Source: Garcia nutans
Lineage: Eukaryota; Streptophyta; Magnoliopsida; Malpighiales; Euphorbiaceae
Assembly: GCA_947685225.1 (NCBI GenBank)
Contig: CANTUV010000004.1
Location: forward strand, 19,003,001 to 19,067,000
Reading direction: 5' to 3'
Length of the DNA stretch: 64,000 nt
Shown here one piece after another: positions 1 through 10,705 of this stretch. The notes under the pieces were generated by a model. The model was not told the origin of the DNA. It saw only the letters and a program-made list of their open reading frames with translations, and searched no databases. The stretch's first letter is position 1. Each line of letters opens with the position of its first letter. The position numbers and the translations under genes are program-made.

Positions 1-60
1 TACAAAATATGATAGAAATATTCATAAAGGAAAATAAAATTGAATAATCAAAAACTAAAC

Positions 61-510
61 TTAGGCATCAAGATTGTCATTGCCAACTAAATGATCAATA
101 TTTCCATTTGGGTCTGAGAATAAATCAGCAACATCAAGATGGGTGGCATCAATCGCAGTATCATCTAGCCCATCATTGTAGGAAAATTTTGTCTCAATAT
201 TCTTTCCTCCATTTTTCAAAGATGCTTGATAAAGATCAACAAGATTTCTTGGCATACGACATGTATGTAGCCAATGTCCTTTTCCACCACATCGATGACA
301 ACTAACATTAGAAGATGGATTAGATCCATTATTCTCATTAGTTCTTTTTCTTTCATTATTCTTCCCATTTTTATGATATGGTGTATTTCTATAACCACCA
401 CGACTACCATTGCGATTGCCACGAGAGTTATTTCGACCACGAGCTCGTCCACGACGATTATACTCTTGTCTATGCCCATATGAAATTACATTCGCTTCAG
501 GGAATGCCAT
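61..510 (-). pseudogene. Gag C-terminal half: Arg/Gly-rich tail and CCHC zinc knuckle
   Basis: This 149-residue frame is the nucleocapsid-like half of the gag-only element. An Arg/Gly/Asn-rich stretch (about residues 15-45) precedes a CCHC knuckle of the form CxxCxxxxHxxxxC near residues 71-84 (CHRCGGKGHWLHTC). The C-terminal part is acidic, with the DATHLDVADLF pattern. Zinc knuckles of this type bind the element's RNA in virus-like particles. The frame is one base out of register with the upstream gag half at 515-961, and the join carries a stop, so one Gag protein cannot be made. The reading-frame start (MAFPEANV) is probably an artefact of the frameshift, because FPE-N also occurs at the end of the upstream half. 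Confidence 0.7.
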
Positions 511-514
511 AGAT

Positions 515-961
515 TTATTTTAAGTGGGCTTGGCTTCCATTCACTTCAGGGAATGGAGCAGATCCAGTTGGGCGAGCTTCATGATTTCTCATCAATAATT
601 CATTATTTTTCTCAGCCATAAGAAGACAAGCAATTAATTCAGAATACTTTTTAAAGCCCTTTTCATGATATTGTTGTTGTAAAACAACATTCGAAGCATG
701 AAAAGTAGAGAATGTTTTCTCTAATAGGTCATGATCAGTAATATTCTCTCCACATAACTTTAGCTGAGAGCTAATTCTAAAAAGGGCAGAATTAAATTTG
801 CTTACAGATTTAAAATCTTGCAATCGCAGATGCATCCACTCATAACGAGCTTTTGGGAGAATAATAGTTTTCTGGTGATCATACCTTTCTTTCAAATTGT
901 TCCAAAGAACAAGAGGGTTTTTAATAGTCAAAGTAAGTTTAAAAGAATTATTCACAACCAT
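515..961 (-). pseudogene. Gag N-terminal half: UBN2 domain, missing its start
   Basis: This 148-residue frame matches the plant Copia-type gag (UBN2) family. The pattern PLVLWNNLKERYDHQK is followed by ARYEWMHLRLQDFKSV, then LCGENITDHDLLEKTFSTFHA, all characteristic blocks of that family. Gag assembles into particles that package element RNA. Family members have roughly 70 more residues before this point, covering the region around the initiating Met; here they are absent and the frame opens at MVVNNSF directly beside the untranslated leader. The N-terminal part is therefore deleted. The frame stops at LK followed by a stop, just before the zinc-knuckle half, which continues in another frame. 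I regard it as a dead copy. Confidence 0.7.
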
Positions 962-1238
962 GAGATTACCTTACACCAAAGCAATCGTGCTGATAACGTG
1001 TTGAAAAATAAAGGAAGAGGCAAGAGACAAGAGAGAAGAGGACAAGAAGAATATATACTAAGAGATATGAGCATAGTATTAAACTGATGGGGAACTCCTC
1101 TATTTATAGAGTAGAAACCCTAATACATGTATGGACTGTGGGACCCAATAGACATTCATTTATTTATAACAATAATAAATATTTAAATAAATAATAAATA
1201 TCATAAAAATTATTTCAGACTATTTTAAAATCTTTAGA
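962..1238 (-). repeat. Probable LTR/leader of the gag-only element
   Basis: This AT-rich stretch has no open frame of note. On the minus strand it leads into gag through an ACACGTTATCAGCACG block that I take as the LTR/internal boundary. The far side is made of short AAATAATAAATA runs. Its outer end merges with an inverted scrap of a Tat LTR head, so no LTR terminus or target duplication can be fixed. Confidence 0.4.
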
Positions 1239-1409
1239 CTGGATCTGATAAAAAATTAAGGGCCTATAGGATTCCTTAGTAATCGAGTCATCCACCCCTT
1301 TCTTTTTCCTGGCCTATCCGGGTGGCAATTCCATTTTCTCCAGGCTTAGGCCTGTGTTCTCTAAGGCCGAGAGCCTAACAGTGCCAAAGTCATAAGAACC
1401 ATTTCACCG
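1239..1409. repeat. Rearranged Tat LTR scraps (inverted head, direct tail)
   Basis: Bases 1239-1268 match the first 30 bases of the Tat LTR in inverted orientation (compare the minus-strand LTR ending at 42342). They are followed directly by about 140 bases of the direct-strand LTR tail, the block with GAATCGAGTCATCC and CCGGGTGGC also seen before 7063, 9489, 27556 and 55504. The 1.7 kb that should separate them is missing. This is a deletion plus inversion scar, not an LTR. Confidence 0.65.
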
Positions 1410-1577
1410 CTCTTCTACTTCCTTGACCAATTGCATTAACATCGACTTCCTTATGTGTATTTTGATTGCTAGACTAATAATTTTGTTTTGCAGAAAAATG
1501 GTTCTTCTCTCTTTTCCACTCTTCTATTTGCAAGCCAGCTAGCCTGAGGAAGATCTTTGAAATCCCTTATGAAGGCG
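1410..1577 (-). pseudogene. Tat gag fragment, antisense
   Basis: Translated on the minus strand, this piece reads DFKDLPQASLQIEEW, followed by KREKNHFSA and KEVDVNAIGQGSRR. It lines up with the Tat Gag at 57545-57715 (DFKDLLQASLQIEEW). It contains an in-frame stop and has no start or end of its own. It abuts the direct-strand LTR tail on one side and is cut by the Tekay LTR on the other. It is only a remnant of an older, inverted Tat copy. Confidence 0.65.
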
Positions 1578-2710
1578 TGTAATATCCCAAAATTTTGAAA
1601 ATATTAATTTTTAAAAATTAATTAAATGATTTAAAAGTATATATATAATTAAATGAAAAGAAAAGAGAAAGGGAAGTGTGTATATTTTGTATATATGAAG
1701 TATACATATCATATACAAGTCAACATTTTAACTTGGTCAAATGATATTTTAATTATTTAAATAAATATTAAATGGATAGTGAAAGAGGATATTTGATATT
1801 AATTAAATAATAATAAATATGCTTGGTTGATAATTAAAGAGGAAATTTGTGTGGTTTATGAGAGTGTTAGTTGGTAGTGGAGTTGGTGATCACTATTTTC
1901 TTCTTCTTCTTCCTCCATTGAAGCCGACCATTATCATCAAAGGAAAGAAAGAAGTTGCTTCTTGTTTACTTAAATAATTGAAGGATTTCAAGTGTTCAAG
2001 TTGGAATTTTAACGATCTTATCCATATTTGGTAGGTTTTCAACTTGTTTCCTTGATTTTCCATGAAAGTTTGTATGTGTGAATTGGATGTTTGGTGTAGT
2101 ATGTTTTAAAGGTTGATTTTGGTATGTTTGAATTTCATTTGTCTAGTTAACTATGAAGTTTGGGATTGGATTGAAGAAAAGGGTTAAGTTTGGTGAAGAG
2201 AATAAGAGTTTTGGGTTGTGTAACTTTTGAGTTGAGAAGTCTTGGTTGTGGTTGTATATTTTGTTTTAACTGAGTTATTTTGATGTTTATACAAGTATTA
2301 TGTGGTTTAATGGTGGAATTGGTTGAGTTTGTTTGGAGTTGAAAAGGTTAATGAAATATGATATTTGGATGTGATAATTTCTGTGTCGATATCAGGATTT
2401 TGCCTTGACACGCCTGGTGACACGGCAATGCCTTTGGGCTTGTCGATGGTTCTGTTTTCAGTATTAGTGACACGAGCAGTGACACGCCCATTGTAGATCC
2501 TTAATTTTTTACCCAATCTGATCCAATATGTTTTATTTAGTCTAAAATGATTTTTGTTGTCTAATTGGTCCAAAATAATTTTTATTAAATAATTTTTGCT
2601 TTAGTATCTAATTTTTTTTAATAACAAATAGAAATAAACAAATAAAAATAAAAATAAAATCGGAGTCGGAAAAATCGGCGATGAAAAAATCGTCTCACAG
2701 GCCCGTGGGC

Positions 2711-2823
2711 ATTTCGCCCGCAAGAAATTCCTACGGGCGAAATCACTGTGCTATTTTGCACGCAGAAATTTTCTGGCCTATTTCGCACGCAAAAATTTTC
2801 TGCCTGCGAAATAGCTTACGGGC
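2711..2823 (+). repeat. GC-rich hairpin block in Tat LTR
   Basis: ATTTCGCCCG (2711-2720) pairs perfectly with CGGGCGAAAT (2734-2743), and TATTTCGCA (2779-2787) pairs with TGCGAAATA (2815-2823). The block is GC-rich inside an LTR that is otherwise AT-rich. The same position in the LTR at 7623 has hairpins of different sequence. Confidence 0.75.
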
Positions 2824-3340
2824 CCGCTCCGTGTGCGCTGCCGCAGATTTCTGCGGCAGAATTTTTTTCGGCAGCGCAAATTTTTCGACACAAATTTTTC
2901 GAAACCTAATCCAATTAGGTTTTGGTTTCTTTTTTTTTTATTAATATTACTTACCTTAACTAATTAGGAAAAAAACAACCTCAATCCACTATAAATAAGG
3001 ACCAAAGACAATTAATTTGGGGGAGGCAAAAATCCAAGAGTAGTTTGGAAAATTTGAAACCAAATCAAGGAAGGAAAAGAATAAATTCAATTCAACTCTT
3101 TTCTGGAACAGCAGCAACACGATTTAGAGGATTCAAAGGCAAAAAAAGGCTTGTCTTTGGAGCTAGTTCATCCAAGAAGAATTATTTTTGGAGAAATCAT
3201 CAAAAGAAGGTATGTGTTAATTAATTTTCTTTAATTATTTTTTTTTACACAGTAGCAAATCTATGAAATCAAAATTAAAAATCTTTGAACTTTAATTTAG
3301 TTTTTCTAAAGCCAAAAAAACCCTATTTCATTAGTTTATC

Positions 3341-5706
3341 TGTAACACCTCTATATCCCGTATACGTACCAAGCATGCTTAAACGATCGTAAAATACGTA
3401 TACTGAATATAGAAAATGCCACAGTTTAAAAAGACACAACAATTATTTTTATAAATAAGTGAAACCAATCTCAAACATTTAAAAGAAATCCAAAAGACAC
3501 CATATATATATAAAAACATTTATTAATTCACAGCGGAAGTTATTACAAATATGATATAAATCAAAATTTACAAAACATAGAATATATACATGATTGGCAG
3601 CCCTTCTCTGATCTTTAAGTCCCAAAAAGGAAATCCTCAATGTCTAGTCTCACTAGGTCTCGAGGAGCTCTCAGGTTCAACTCTGTCACCTGCACGATTA
3701 AACACTATCGCGCTAAGCCATTGGCTTAGTAGTACAAAATATACCAACATAATATTTTAAGGCAATGTAATGTCACACATCTAAATCATAAAGTGAACAT
3801 CATAAGTGAAAAGCTAACATCACACCTATATATTTCATAAACCACACACATAGAAGCACATCACATTACCACATCATAATACATTTAATGTCATAACAAT
3901 ATTCATATTACTTCTTCATAGTTTCATAGTTTTTACCATTCAAGAATCACATTATATACAAAGACAAGCATGGGCCCAAAACACTCTAATATGCCATTCA
4001 ATTTTCAGAGTTAATGCTTTGGTTTTGTTATCACATTTATCATTATCATAAACCCAACTAGGCTTCAAGGATTTAGATTCAACCAAGCTTCAAGGGGAAC
4101 AAAGCATGCTAAGTATCAACCCAACTTGGCTTCAAGAACCAATCCAACCTAGCTTCAAGGGTTGTAACATCTCAATTAGGCTTCAAGGATCCAATCCAAC
4201 CTAACTTCAAGAGAATGTTACCAATAGGCATGCCACCAATAACAAAACTCTGAAAATGAATAACTCATTAGACACACAATTCATTTATTATTTCATTCTC
4301 ACATCTCATCATCAATTAGGCAAACATGCCTTATGTTCTTCCAATAGAATCATCATAGCCAAACACAATGGCTTCAAATTACATTTGAGTTATCATAGCC
4401 AATTACAATGGCCTCATATCATATTATATCTCAAATCATTTTATTCATATAGCATCATTGATACAACATTTCAAAGTACATTATTATTGAAATGTACATA
4501 ATCAAACACATTAAACATCCATTAAAATGATCATCATTGATATATGTACACATATATAATTCACCTTACTCTTAAATTTAAAATCCTGAATACACATTTG
4601 TTTAGGTCATCTTTGTTTTAAGTATGTTCAAAGTATAAATACAAAAGACCTTGGAAGGATTCAACAATGTGAGAAAAGCAAGAAACAAATCACAGTAAGG
4701 GACACCCTCAAGGGACACGGCCAAGCTTGTGGCCGTGTCTCTCAACCAAAAGCAACAAAAGCAGACATGGGCAAGGGACAAGGCCGTGTCCTCTCCAAAA
4801 ATACCCAACACGGCCAAATTTCCATGGACTTGGCCGTGTCTCTCAAAAATACCTTAGGTTGGCCGTGTCTCTTCCTTGGTTTGGCCGTGTCTCTCATGTA
4901 TACAAACCCTAACTATGGCCAACTCTCTTTTGATTGAATAAAAACACAATATACACAACATAAACTCATTCAAATGGATGTAATCAAAATCATTAACACT
5001 TATTTTGCATGTTTAACACAATATTCACATTAACCATACATCAATAATCCATTTCAAAACCCTAAAACCAAACATCACCCTTAACTTATCATCTTCCAAC
5101 CAAAAACAACATCAATCCAACCTTTTTAACTTATAATCAATCTCAACACTTATAAACTCATCTCAAACACACCTATTCATAATCTTAGCACATCACAACC
5201 CAACTCAAACATAACTTCAAAAATAACAAAGATAAACAAGAGAGTACTTACCTTAAATGAAGAAATTACACAAATCTCCAACCAACTCCTTTTATTTCTC
5301 CTTCAATTTGATTCTAGCATCAAGAACACCTCTCTTGCTCTCTCCTCTCTTGAATAGCCAGCACACAAAGGAGAAGAAAAGAAAATAATCACAAGTCAAA
5401 CTTCTCTTCTTCTTTAAATATCCACCAAGCAATTCTAACAAAGCAATTACCTAAATGCCCTCACCCATTTAACTTAACCTTTGTCACTTATATGCCCATT
5501 TAAGTAATTTCACATATCACACATAAAAATATCTTCTTCCATTGACTCTCCATTTGACTTATGTATATGTTATTTATATTAACATATATATAACATATAC
5601 ATTTCCTTTCTTCACATAACTTTCCTTTGCAAAAACATATGTACATTAAATTCAAATCAAACAACAATTGTATTAAAACTTCTAGGGCATACATTGGGAT
5701 ATTACA
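3341..5706 (-). mobile_element. Tekay/Del solo LTR (subfamily B), inverted, TSD TTATC
   Basis: On the plus strand it runs from TGTAACACC to GGGATATTACA, so the LTR reads TGTAATATCCC to GGTGTTACA on the minus strand. TTATC flanks both sides (3336-3340, 5707-5711). It is 2366 bp and closely resembles the solo LTR at 39083-41538. It holds GACACGGCC/GGCCGTGTC hairpins (for example 4714-4739), short AGGCA/TGCCT and AGCCA/TGGCT hairpins, and the double-hairpin plus GCAGGT module at 3688-3729. There is no internal region, so it is a solo LTR. Confidence 0.88.
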
Positions 5707-6510
5707 TTATCTTCCAAAAGGCTTAAAATTGTTATTTTTTCTTCTTAAAAACCTTAAAACTCTAATTGAACATATTTTTCAACAAAACTAAGATGTAAAT
5801 TCTGCTTCTTTTAAAATTTTAAAGTAGGTTCTATTTCATTCAAAAAGCCTTAAAAAACATCTTTTCTACTTATAAAAACTTTAATTTATTTGTTTAAATT
5901 CATAAAATTCCATAAAATATCAAATTGATTTCTAAAACCCTAAAAATTATTCACCACCCGAGACCCTAAATTCCAAAATATCAAATCCAAATTCAACTTC
6001 CAAAATTCAAAATAATGAACCCTAATCCTTTTAAAACCTTAAACCCTAATTTTTATGAACCCTAATCCTTTTAAAACATTAAAAAACATAAAAACATAAA
6101 AACCTAAATTTTACACAGTAGATTAGGAACCCAATAACCAAAAATCACAAATTAAAGTATTTTAAAGTGTTTAAAACCCTAGTTTCATGATATCATCATT
6201 CAAACCTTAATTTTGTTAATCAAAGAGTCTTACGAACCCTTTAAAACATAAAACCCTAATTTGTTTTAATTCCATAAAAAGTCACAGTAGTCATAATTGG
6301 ACTTTTATTTGCTTTATTCAATTCCATACTTGATTATGCTTTGATTTATTTCTTATGCTTTAATTTATTTAATTTCAATACTTAATTTATTTAATTTATC
6401 ATGGATGGATGTTTATTTTATATTTTGATTAATAGCTTTGATGAATGATTTATTTATGATGAATGATTATTTACTTTTATCAATTAATTTAGATTTGCAA
6501 AAGTTGTAAG

Positions 6511-6673
6511 AGGTATGTTTCCACTTGGTGGGTACCTCATTAGTTAAACATCATGTAATTTAATTTCCTTTTTTATTTTAGAACCTATATAAAGGGCATG
6601 TTTCTACCTTTTGGTGGGTGTCCTATCTAGGCATATGATATAAGGACATGTTTCCATACTTGGATGGGTGTCC
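6511..6673 (+). repeat. Three consecutive hairpins in Tat LTR
   Basis: Hairpin 1 (6511-6537) pairs AGGTA with TACCT around an inner CCAC-TTG-GTGG stem. Hairpin 2 (6593-6624) and hairpin 3 (6643-6673) pair GGGCAT or GGACAT with GTGTCC and keep an inner CTACC/GGTGG or CCAT/ATGG stem. Each has a TGTTTC bulge on the left side. The same trio is found in every Tat LTR of the window that retains this part. Confidence 0.7.
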
Positions 6674-7063
6674 ATTTATTTGCTTTGTTTGGACGTTGCT
6701 TTGATTTTAATATAATGATGCTTTCTTTTATTTATTGTGTGTAATATGGATAATATTGTTATATTTAAGAATTTTATAATATTAAGACCTGTAAAGGAGG
6801 CCGGTTCCAATGAACAGGGTGTTGTGGGGGTGCTGGGCCATTTCTCACCTTCCCCACACATACCCAACTTTCCAAACCCATTAGGGGGTTGGGGATTCCT
6901 TAGGAATTGAGTCATCCGCCCCTTTCTTTTTCCCGGCCTGTCCGGGTGGCAACTCCATTTTTCTCTAGATTTAGGCTCGTGTTCTCTAAGGCCCTGAGCC
7001 TAAACAGTACCGAAGTCGCAAGAACCATTCCACTGGGAGTGGGGGCAAAAATCCCCACTCACA

Positions 7064-7340
7064 CCCATGTCATTAAGCATGTCACAACTTCTGTGTTGTT
7101 GTAGAATTGACACGTGCAGTGACACACCCATGTCACTGAGCATGTCATAGCTTCTGTGTTGTTGTAGTATTTACACGTGCAGTGACACGCCCATGTCACT
7201 AAGTGTGTCGTAGCTACTGTATTGTTGTAGTATTTACATGTGCAGTGACATGCCCATGTCTCTGAGCATGTCAAAGCTTTTGTGTTATGGGTTTAGGGCA
7301 CGGTCATAGACACGCCCGTGTTGTTGAGCGTGTCATGTGT
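7064..7340 (+). repeat. GACACG-type tandem repeats in Tekay LTR
   Basis: Three to four degenerate units of about 80 bases each hold a GACACGTGCAGTGACAC start, a CCCATGTCACT centre and a GTGTCA close, spaced by TTCTGTGTTGTTGTAG. The units form inverted repeats. They match the block at 17396-17740 in the complete Tekay element. Confidence 0.7.
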
Positions 7341-7622
7341 AGAGTTTGCCCTAGATAGTTTTTCTCCTTATTTTTCAATTGTGTATCTTATCCTTGTGTG
7401 AGAGGTTTTGTTTATACCTAAGTGTATCACTTAGTGATTAATTGTAATCACATTTGGTTAAGGCTTTGAAGAGACTTGAGTTACCCAATCGAAGTGTTGA
7501 GGGATATCTTGGAAGAGGAGGTTGAAAGTGATGTTTGTTGCTTTTAGAGGTAAGTACAAACTTTGAATAATTATTTACATTTACATGACATTGGGATTTA
7601 ACACATTTGGTTGGAAAATGTG

Positions 7623-9489
7623 TGTAGACCCTTAATTTTTGACCCAGTCTGGTCCATTATTTTTTTATATAGGCTAAAATAATTATTGTGGTATTTTAAT
7701 TAAATATATTTATAATTTTTATATAAAAATAAAAAGGGTAATAATAGTAAAGTTAAAAAAGAAAAATAAAATAACAATAATAATATTAAAAATAAAAAAT
7801 AAAAATAAATCGGCGATGAAAAATTTATCGCCGAAGGGGAATTGGCCGCAGGCCAATTCGCCGGCAGGAATTTCCTGCGGCGAATTGGCACCCGCCCTCA
7901 GGAATTTCCTCACAACTCATAATTTTTGGTTTGATGTTATTTACAATGTTACCTAACAGGAATTGGCGCCCGCCGACAGTAATTTCCTCGCAGCTCGCAA
8001 TTTCCTCGCAGGAATTTTTGGTTTGATTATAAATCTTTGGTTTGATGTTATTTACAATGTTTCCATCATTTATTTCTCTAAGTAATCTAAATTATTAAAC
8101 TTAGTAATGTATCATACGTTCTTCCAGTAGCCTTAGTCAATGATCTAAACCTTAAGAACCCTAAACTACTCTTCTGTTTCCAAAAACTTCACAAACCCTA
8201 AAACTATTCTTTTTCCTCGAACTATTTTCATCTAAACCATAACATTTTGTCTAAATTTCCAAATGTTTTATTAAATCTCCAAATTCTAATCTTCTTCATG
8301 TTTTCTAAAAATCATAATTACTTTTATAAAACTCTAAATTGTTTTCTTAAATCCTAAAATCAATTATGTTTTCTAAAATATCAAAAAACCCTAATTCTCT
8401 CAAAACTAATACGGTAAACCCTAGTTTTCCTAAACCTTAATCCTTAAAACCTTAAAATCTTATGACAAATAAATCTAAACCCTAAAACTCAATATAGTAA
8501 ACCTAAAATCACAATCCATTAACCAAGAATTATAAACTCTATTGTCTTAAGATTCCAAAACCCTAATTTTATGATGTCACCCTTAAACCCTAATTTGATC
8601 AATCAAAGAACCTTACTAATTTCATAAATTTATAAAACCCTAATCCATTCCATTTTTCCAAAAAATCTTTGCAGTAGCCTAAATGATAACAATAATAATT
8701 CTAAAATCTCAAAACCCTAAATGTTAATTAACAAATTCTAAATTGAGACATAAACCCTAATTTGTATCTTTATTGCTTTATTTAATTTTAGATTTGATTA
8801 TGTAGTTTATTATATGTTTTGATGGTTGATTTATTTGATTTCAATGCTTGATTTATTTAATTTACCATGGATGATTATTTTCTTTATTGTTATGATTATT
8901 ATTTGTTTGTTTTAGTATTAAAATTGTAAGAGGCATGTTTCCACTTTGTGGGTACCTCATTAATTAATTTCTATGTAATTTAAATTGCTTTTATATTTTG
9001 GACCAATGCAAAGGATATGTTTCCATCTTTTGGTGGGTGTCCTATTTAGTTTAGACATGGATGATGTAAGGACATATTTCCATCTTCGGATGGGTGTCCA
9101 TTTATTTGCTTTGTTTGGACATTGCTTTCATTTTAATATAATGATGCTTTATTTCAATTGTTGCATGTAATATGGATAATATTGTCATACTTAAGAATTT
9201 TATAATATTAAGACTTGCAAAGGAGGCCGGTTCCAATGAACTGGGCATTGTGGGGGTGCTGGGCAACTTCTCACCTTCTCCACACGTACCTAACTTTTGG
9301 AACCCATTAGGGGGCTGGGGATTCCATAGGAATCGAGTCATCCACCCCTTTCTTTTTCTCGGCCCATCCGAGTGGCGACTCCATTTTTCTCCAGGCTTAG
9401 GTTTGTGTTCTCTAAGGCCTCAAGCCTAAACAGTGCCATAGTCACAAGAACCATTCCACTGGGAGTGGGAGCAAAAATTCCCGCTCACA
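7623..9489 (+). repeat. 5' LTR of Tat element B
   Basis: It starts TGTAGACCCTTAATTTTTGA and ends CCGCTCACA, directly followed by the primer site. It is 1867 bp, shorter than the Tat LTR at 2492-7063. It contains a GC hairpin cluster (7811-7889), about ten CCCTAA motifs (8160-8770), the three-hairpin trio (from 8931, partly decayed) and the conserved tail. It interrupts a Tekay LTR. Confidence 0.85.
7811..7889 (+). repeat. Triple GC-rich palindrome cluster
   Basis: Three inverted repeats lie end to end. CGGCGAT (7811-7817) pairs with ATCGCCG (7827-7833). GAATTGGCC (7839-7847) pairs with GGCCAATTC (7851-7859) over a GCA loop. Bases 7852-7889 form a 38-base near-perfect palindrome with arms GCCAATTCGCC and GGCGAATTGGC and a one-base bulge. 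The second and third share bases, so they would be alternative folds. Confidence 0.8.
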
Positions 9490-9490
9490 G

Positions 9491-9508
9491 TGGCGACTCC
9501 ACTGGGGA
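9491..9508 (+). other. Primer binding site, Tat element B
   Basis: TGGCGACTCCACTGGGGA begins two bases after the LTR end. The identical site follows the LTRs ending at 27556 and 55504. The TGG start fits the CCA end of a tRNA primer; an Arg-type tRNA is reported for Ogre/Tat relatives, but I cannot confirm the tRNA here. Confidence 0.8.
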
Positions 9509-9630
9509 AAAATTAAGATTGAGGCTCAATAATTAAGATTAAGTATGATTGGGCTCAATACTTCCAAGATTCTCAAGAAAAAAAGGAGTCAAAGGTTGTT
9601 GAAAAGACCGAGACATCAGATGTTGAGAAG

Positions 9631-10705
9631 ATGATTGCTGATTTAGAAAAGAAATTTGAGAAGAAGCTAAAAACTGAAGAGATGTCTGAGATCGACAAAC
9701 TATTTGAACAAGATGAGGAGGTCCCTTATAAGTTCAAGATGCCTTCCTTCGCTAGGTACAATGGTACTAGAAACCCCCAGCTCCATGTGAAGCAGTATAT
9801 CACTGCTATGCAGTATGCCCGAGCTACTAAGGCTCAAACTCTAAGGTACATCAAGCTCTCATTGGACCCTGTTGTCAAAAATATGGTTTAACACCTTAGA
9901 GGAAAGTACTCAAAAAAGATTGGAACATGTTATATAAGGCTTTCATTCAACAATATGGGTACAATGTCGAGTTGGAAGTAACCTTGATGGAGGTGGAAGC
10001 CATTAGGCAAAAATCAAATGAGAATTTTATGGACTATGTGAAGAGATCGAGAAATAAGGCTGCTTTGCTCAAGAAGAGGCCCGATGAATCTGATCAAATA
10101 AGGATGATAGTGAGAGGTGTCCTGCCCAATCTCCGTGAAAGGATGTCTCATGCACTCATTCGTGATTTCAAAGATCTTTTCCAAGCTGGTCTACAAATTG
10201 AAGAGTGGGAAAGGGAAAAGAATCGCTTTTCGACAAGAAGAAATGAGAAAGGGAAATATCAGTCTGGAAGTCAAAGCACGCAAAAAGAAGTTGATGTTAA
10301 TACAACTGGTGAAGCAAATAGAAGGCAATTTTCAGATCTGGGGAAGTCTTTGTCTTGGGTCTTCAACAAGCTATAAAAGAAGGGACTGTTACAGCCATTG
10401 GCCCCTCGACCTTTGCCGAATCCTTTACCCCCAAAATTTAATACTAAAGCTTTTTGTCAGTTTCATCAGACTCAAGGACATGAGACTGATAGATATACCC
10501 GATTGAAGCATGATATCCAAGATCTAATCGATAGTGGTAAGCTATCAGAGCTGGAAAAGCCCAACACCAAGAACAATCCTTTGCCTAAGTTTGGAAGAGT
10601 ACCTCCACCGATAACCTTCATGGTGGGAAAAGGATTGGTAGAAGATTTTGTTTTATCATCCTTTCAAGATGGATATATTGAAGATGTGAAAGGAAAAGAA
10701 GCTTA
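9631..10705 (+). pseudogene. Tat gag of element B, broken
   Basis: Frames starting at 9631, 9927 and 10398 together cover a Tat Gag. Seen in order are PYKFKMPSFARYNGT, the capsid-like region with FMDYVKRSRNKAALLKKRP, and the CHHC knuckle. The first part shifts frame near 9880, where KNMV-stop replaces the NWFNTL of the other copies. A TAA at 10374 replaces the CAA seen in elements A and D. The last Cys of the CQFH...GH...C knuckle is Tyr (DRYTRL), which would abolish zinc binding. The leader and first 75 or so Gag residues are deleted: the PBS is only about 120 bases upstream, against 1.1 kb in A and D. The frame ends at 10705 with VKGKEA, where pol sequence should begin. Confidence 0.8.

Larger units (their letters stand above)
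1..1240 (-). mobile_element. Gag-only Copia-related retroelement, truncated
   Basis: Read on the minus strand, this block holds an AT-rich untranslated part followed by a broken gag with a UBN2-type domain and a zinc knuckle. No protease, integrase or reverse transcriptase sequence is present before the window edge. The gag sequence resembles the single-gag non-autonomous elements common in plant genomes (TR-GAG type). The sequence just upstream of gag contains ACACGTTATCAGCACG on the minus strand, which I infer lies at the LTR/internal junction. Both LTR ends are uncertain because one lies outside the window and the other abuts rearranged Tat sequence. Confidence 0.6.
2492..7063 (+). mobile_element. 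Tat-lineage solo LTR with TSD CCCAT
   Basis: The termini are TGTAGATCC and CTCACA, matching the other Tat LTRs here, and both flanks carry CCCAT (2487-2491 and 7064-7068), a clean five-base target duplication. Without the nested element at 3341-5706 the LTR is about 2.2 kb. In order it has a GC-rich hairpin block (2700-2900), a long AT-rich part full of CCCTAA motifs (5940-6260), three consecutive hairpins (6511-6673) and the conserved tail. No PBS or gag follows, so it is a solo LTR formed by LTR-LTR recombination. Confidence 0.85.
1578..7622 (+). mobile_element. Tekay/Del LTR (subfamily A-like), split and truncated
   Basis: The LTR opens with TGTAATATCCC and parallels the start of the complete Tekay LTR at 16530. 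Host LTR sequence is 1578-2491 and 7064-7622; the gap is a Tat solo LTR with its own target duplication. The remaining 1.47 kb keeps the GACACG repeat block and the TAAGTACAAACT stretch. The last 1.1 kb of a normal 2.66-kb LTR is missing because the Tat array starting at 7623 cuts it. No internal Tekay sequence remains here, so whether it was a solo LTR cannot be told. Confidence 0.75.

Noticed and set aside
8160..8770. Interstitial telomere array
   Set aside because: CCCTAA words are dispersed among unrelated sequence, not in tandem.
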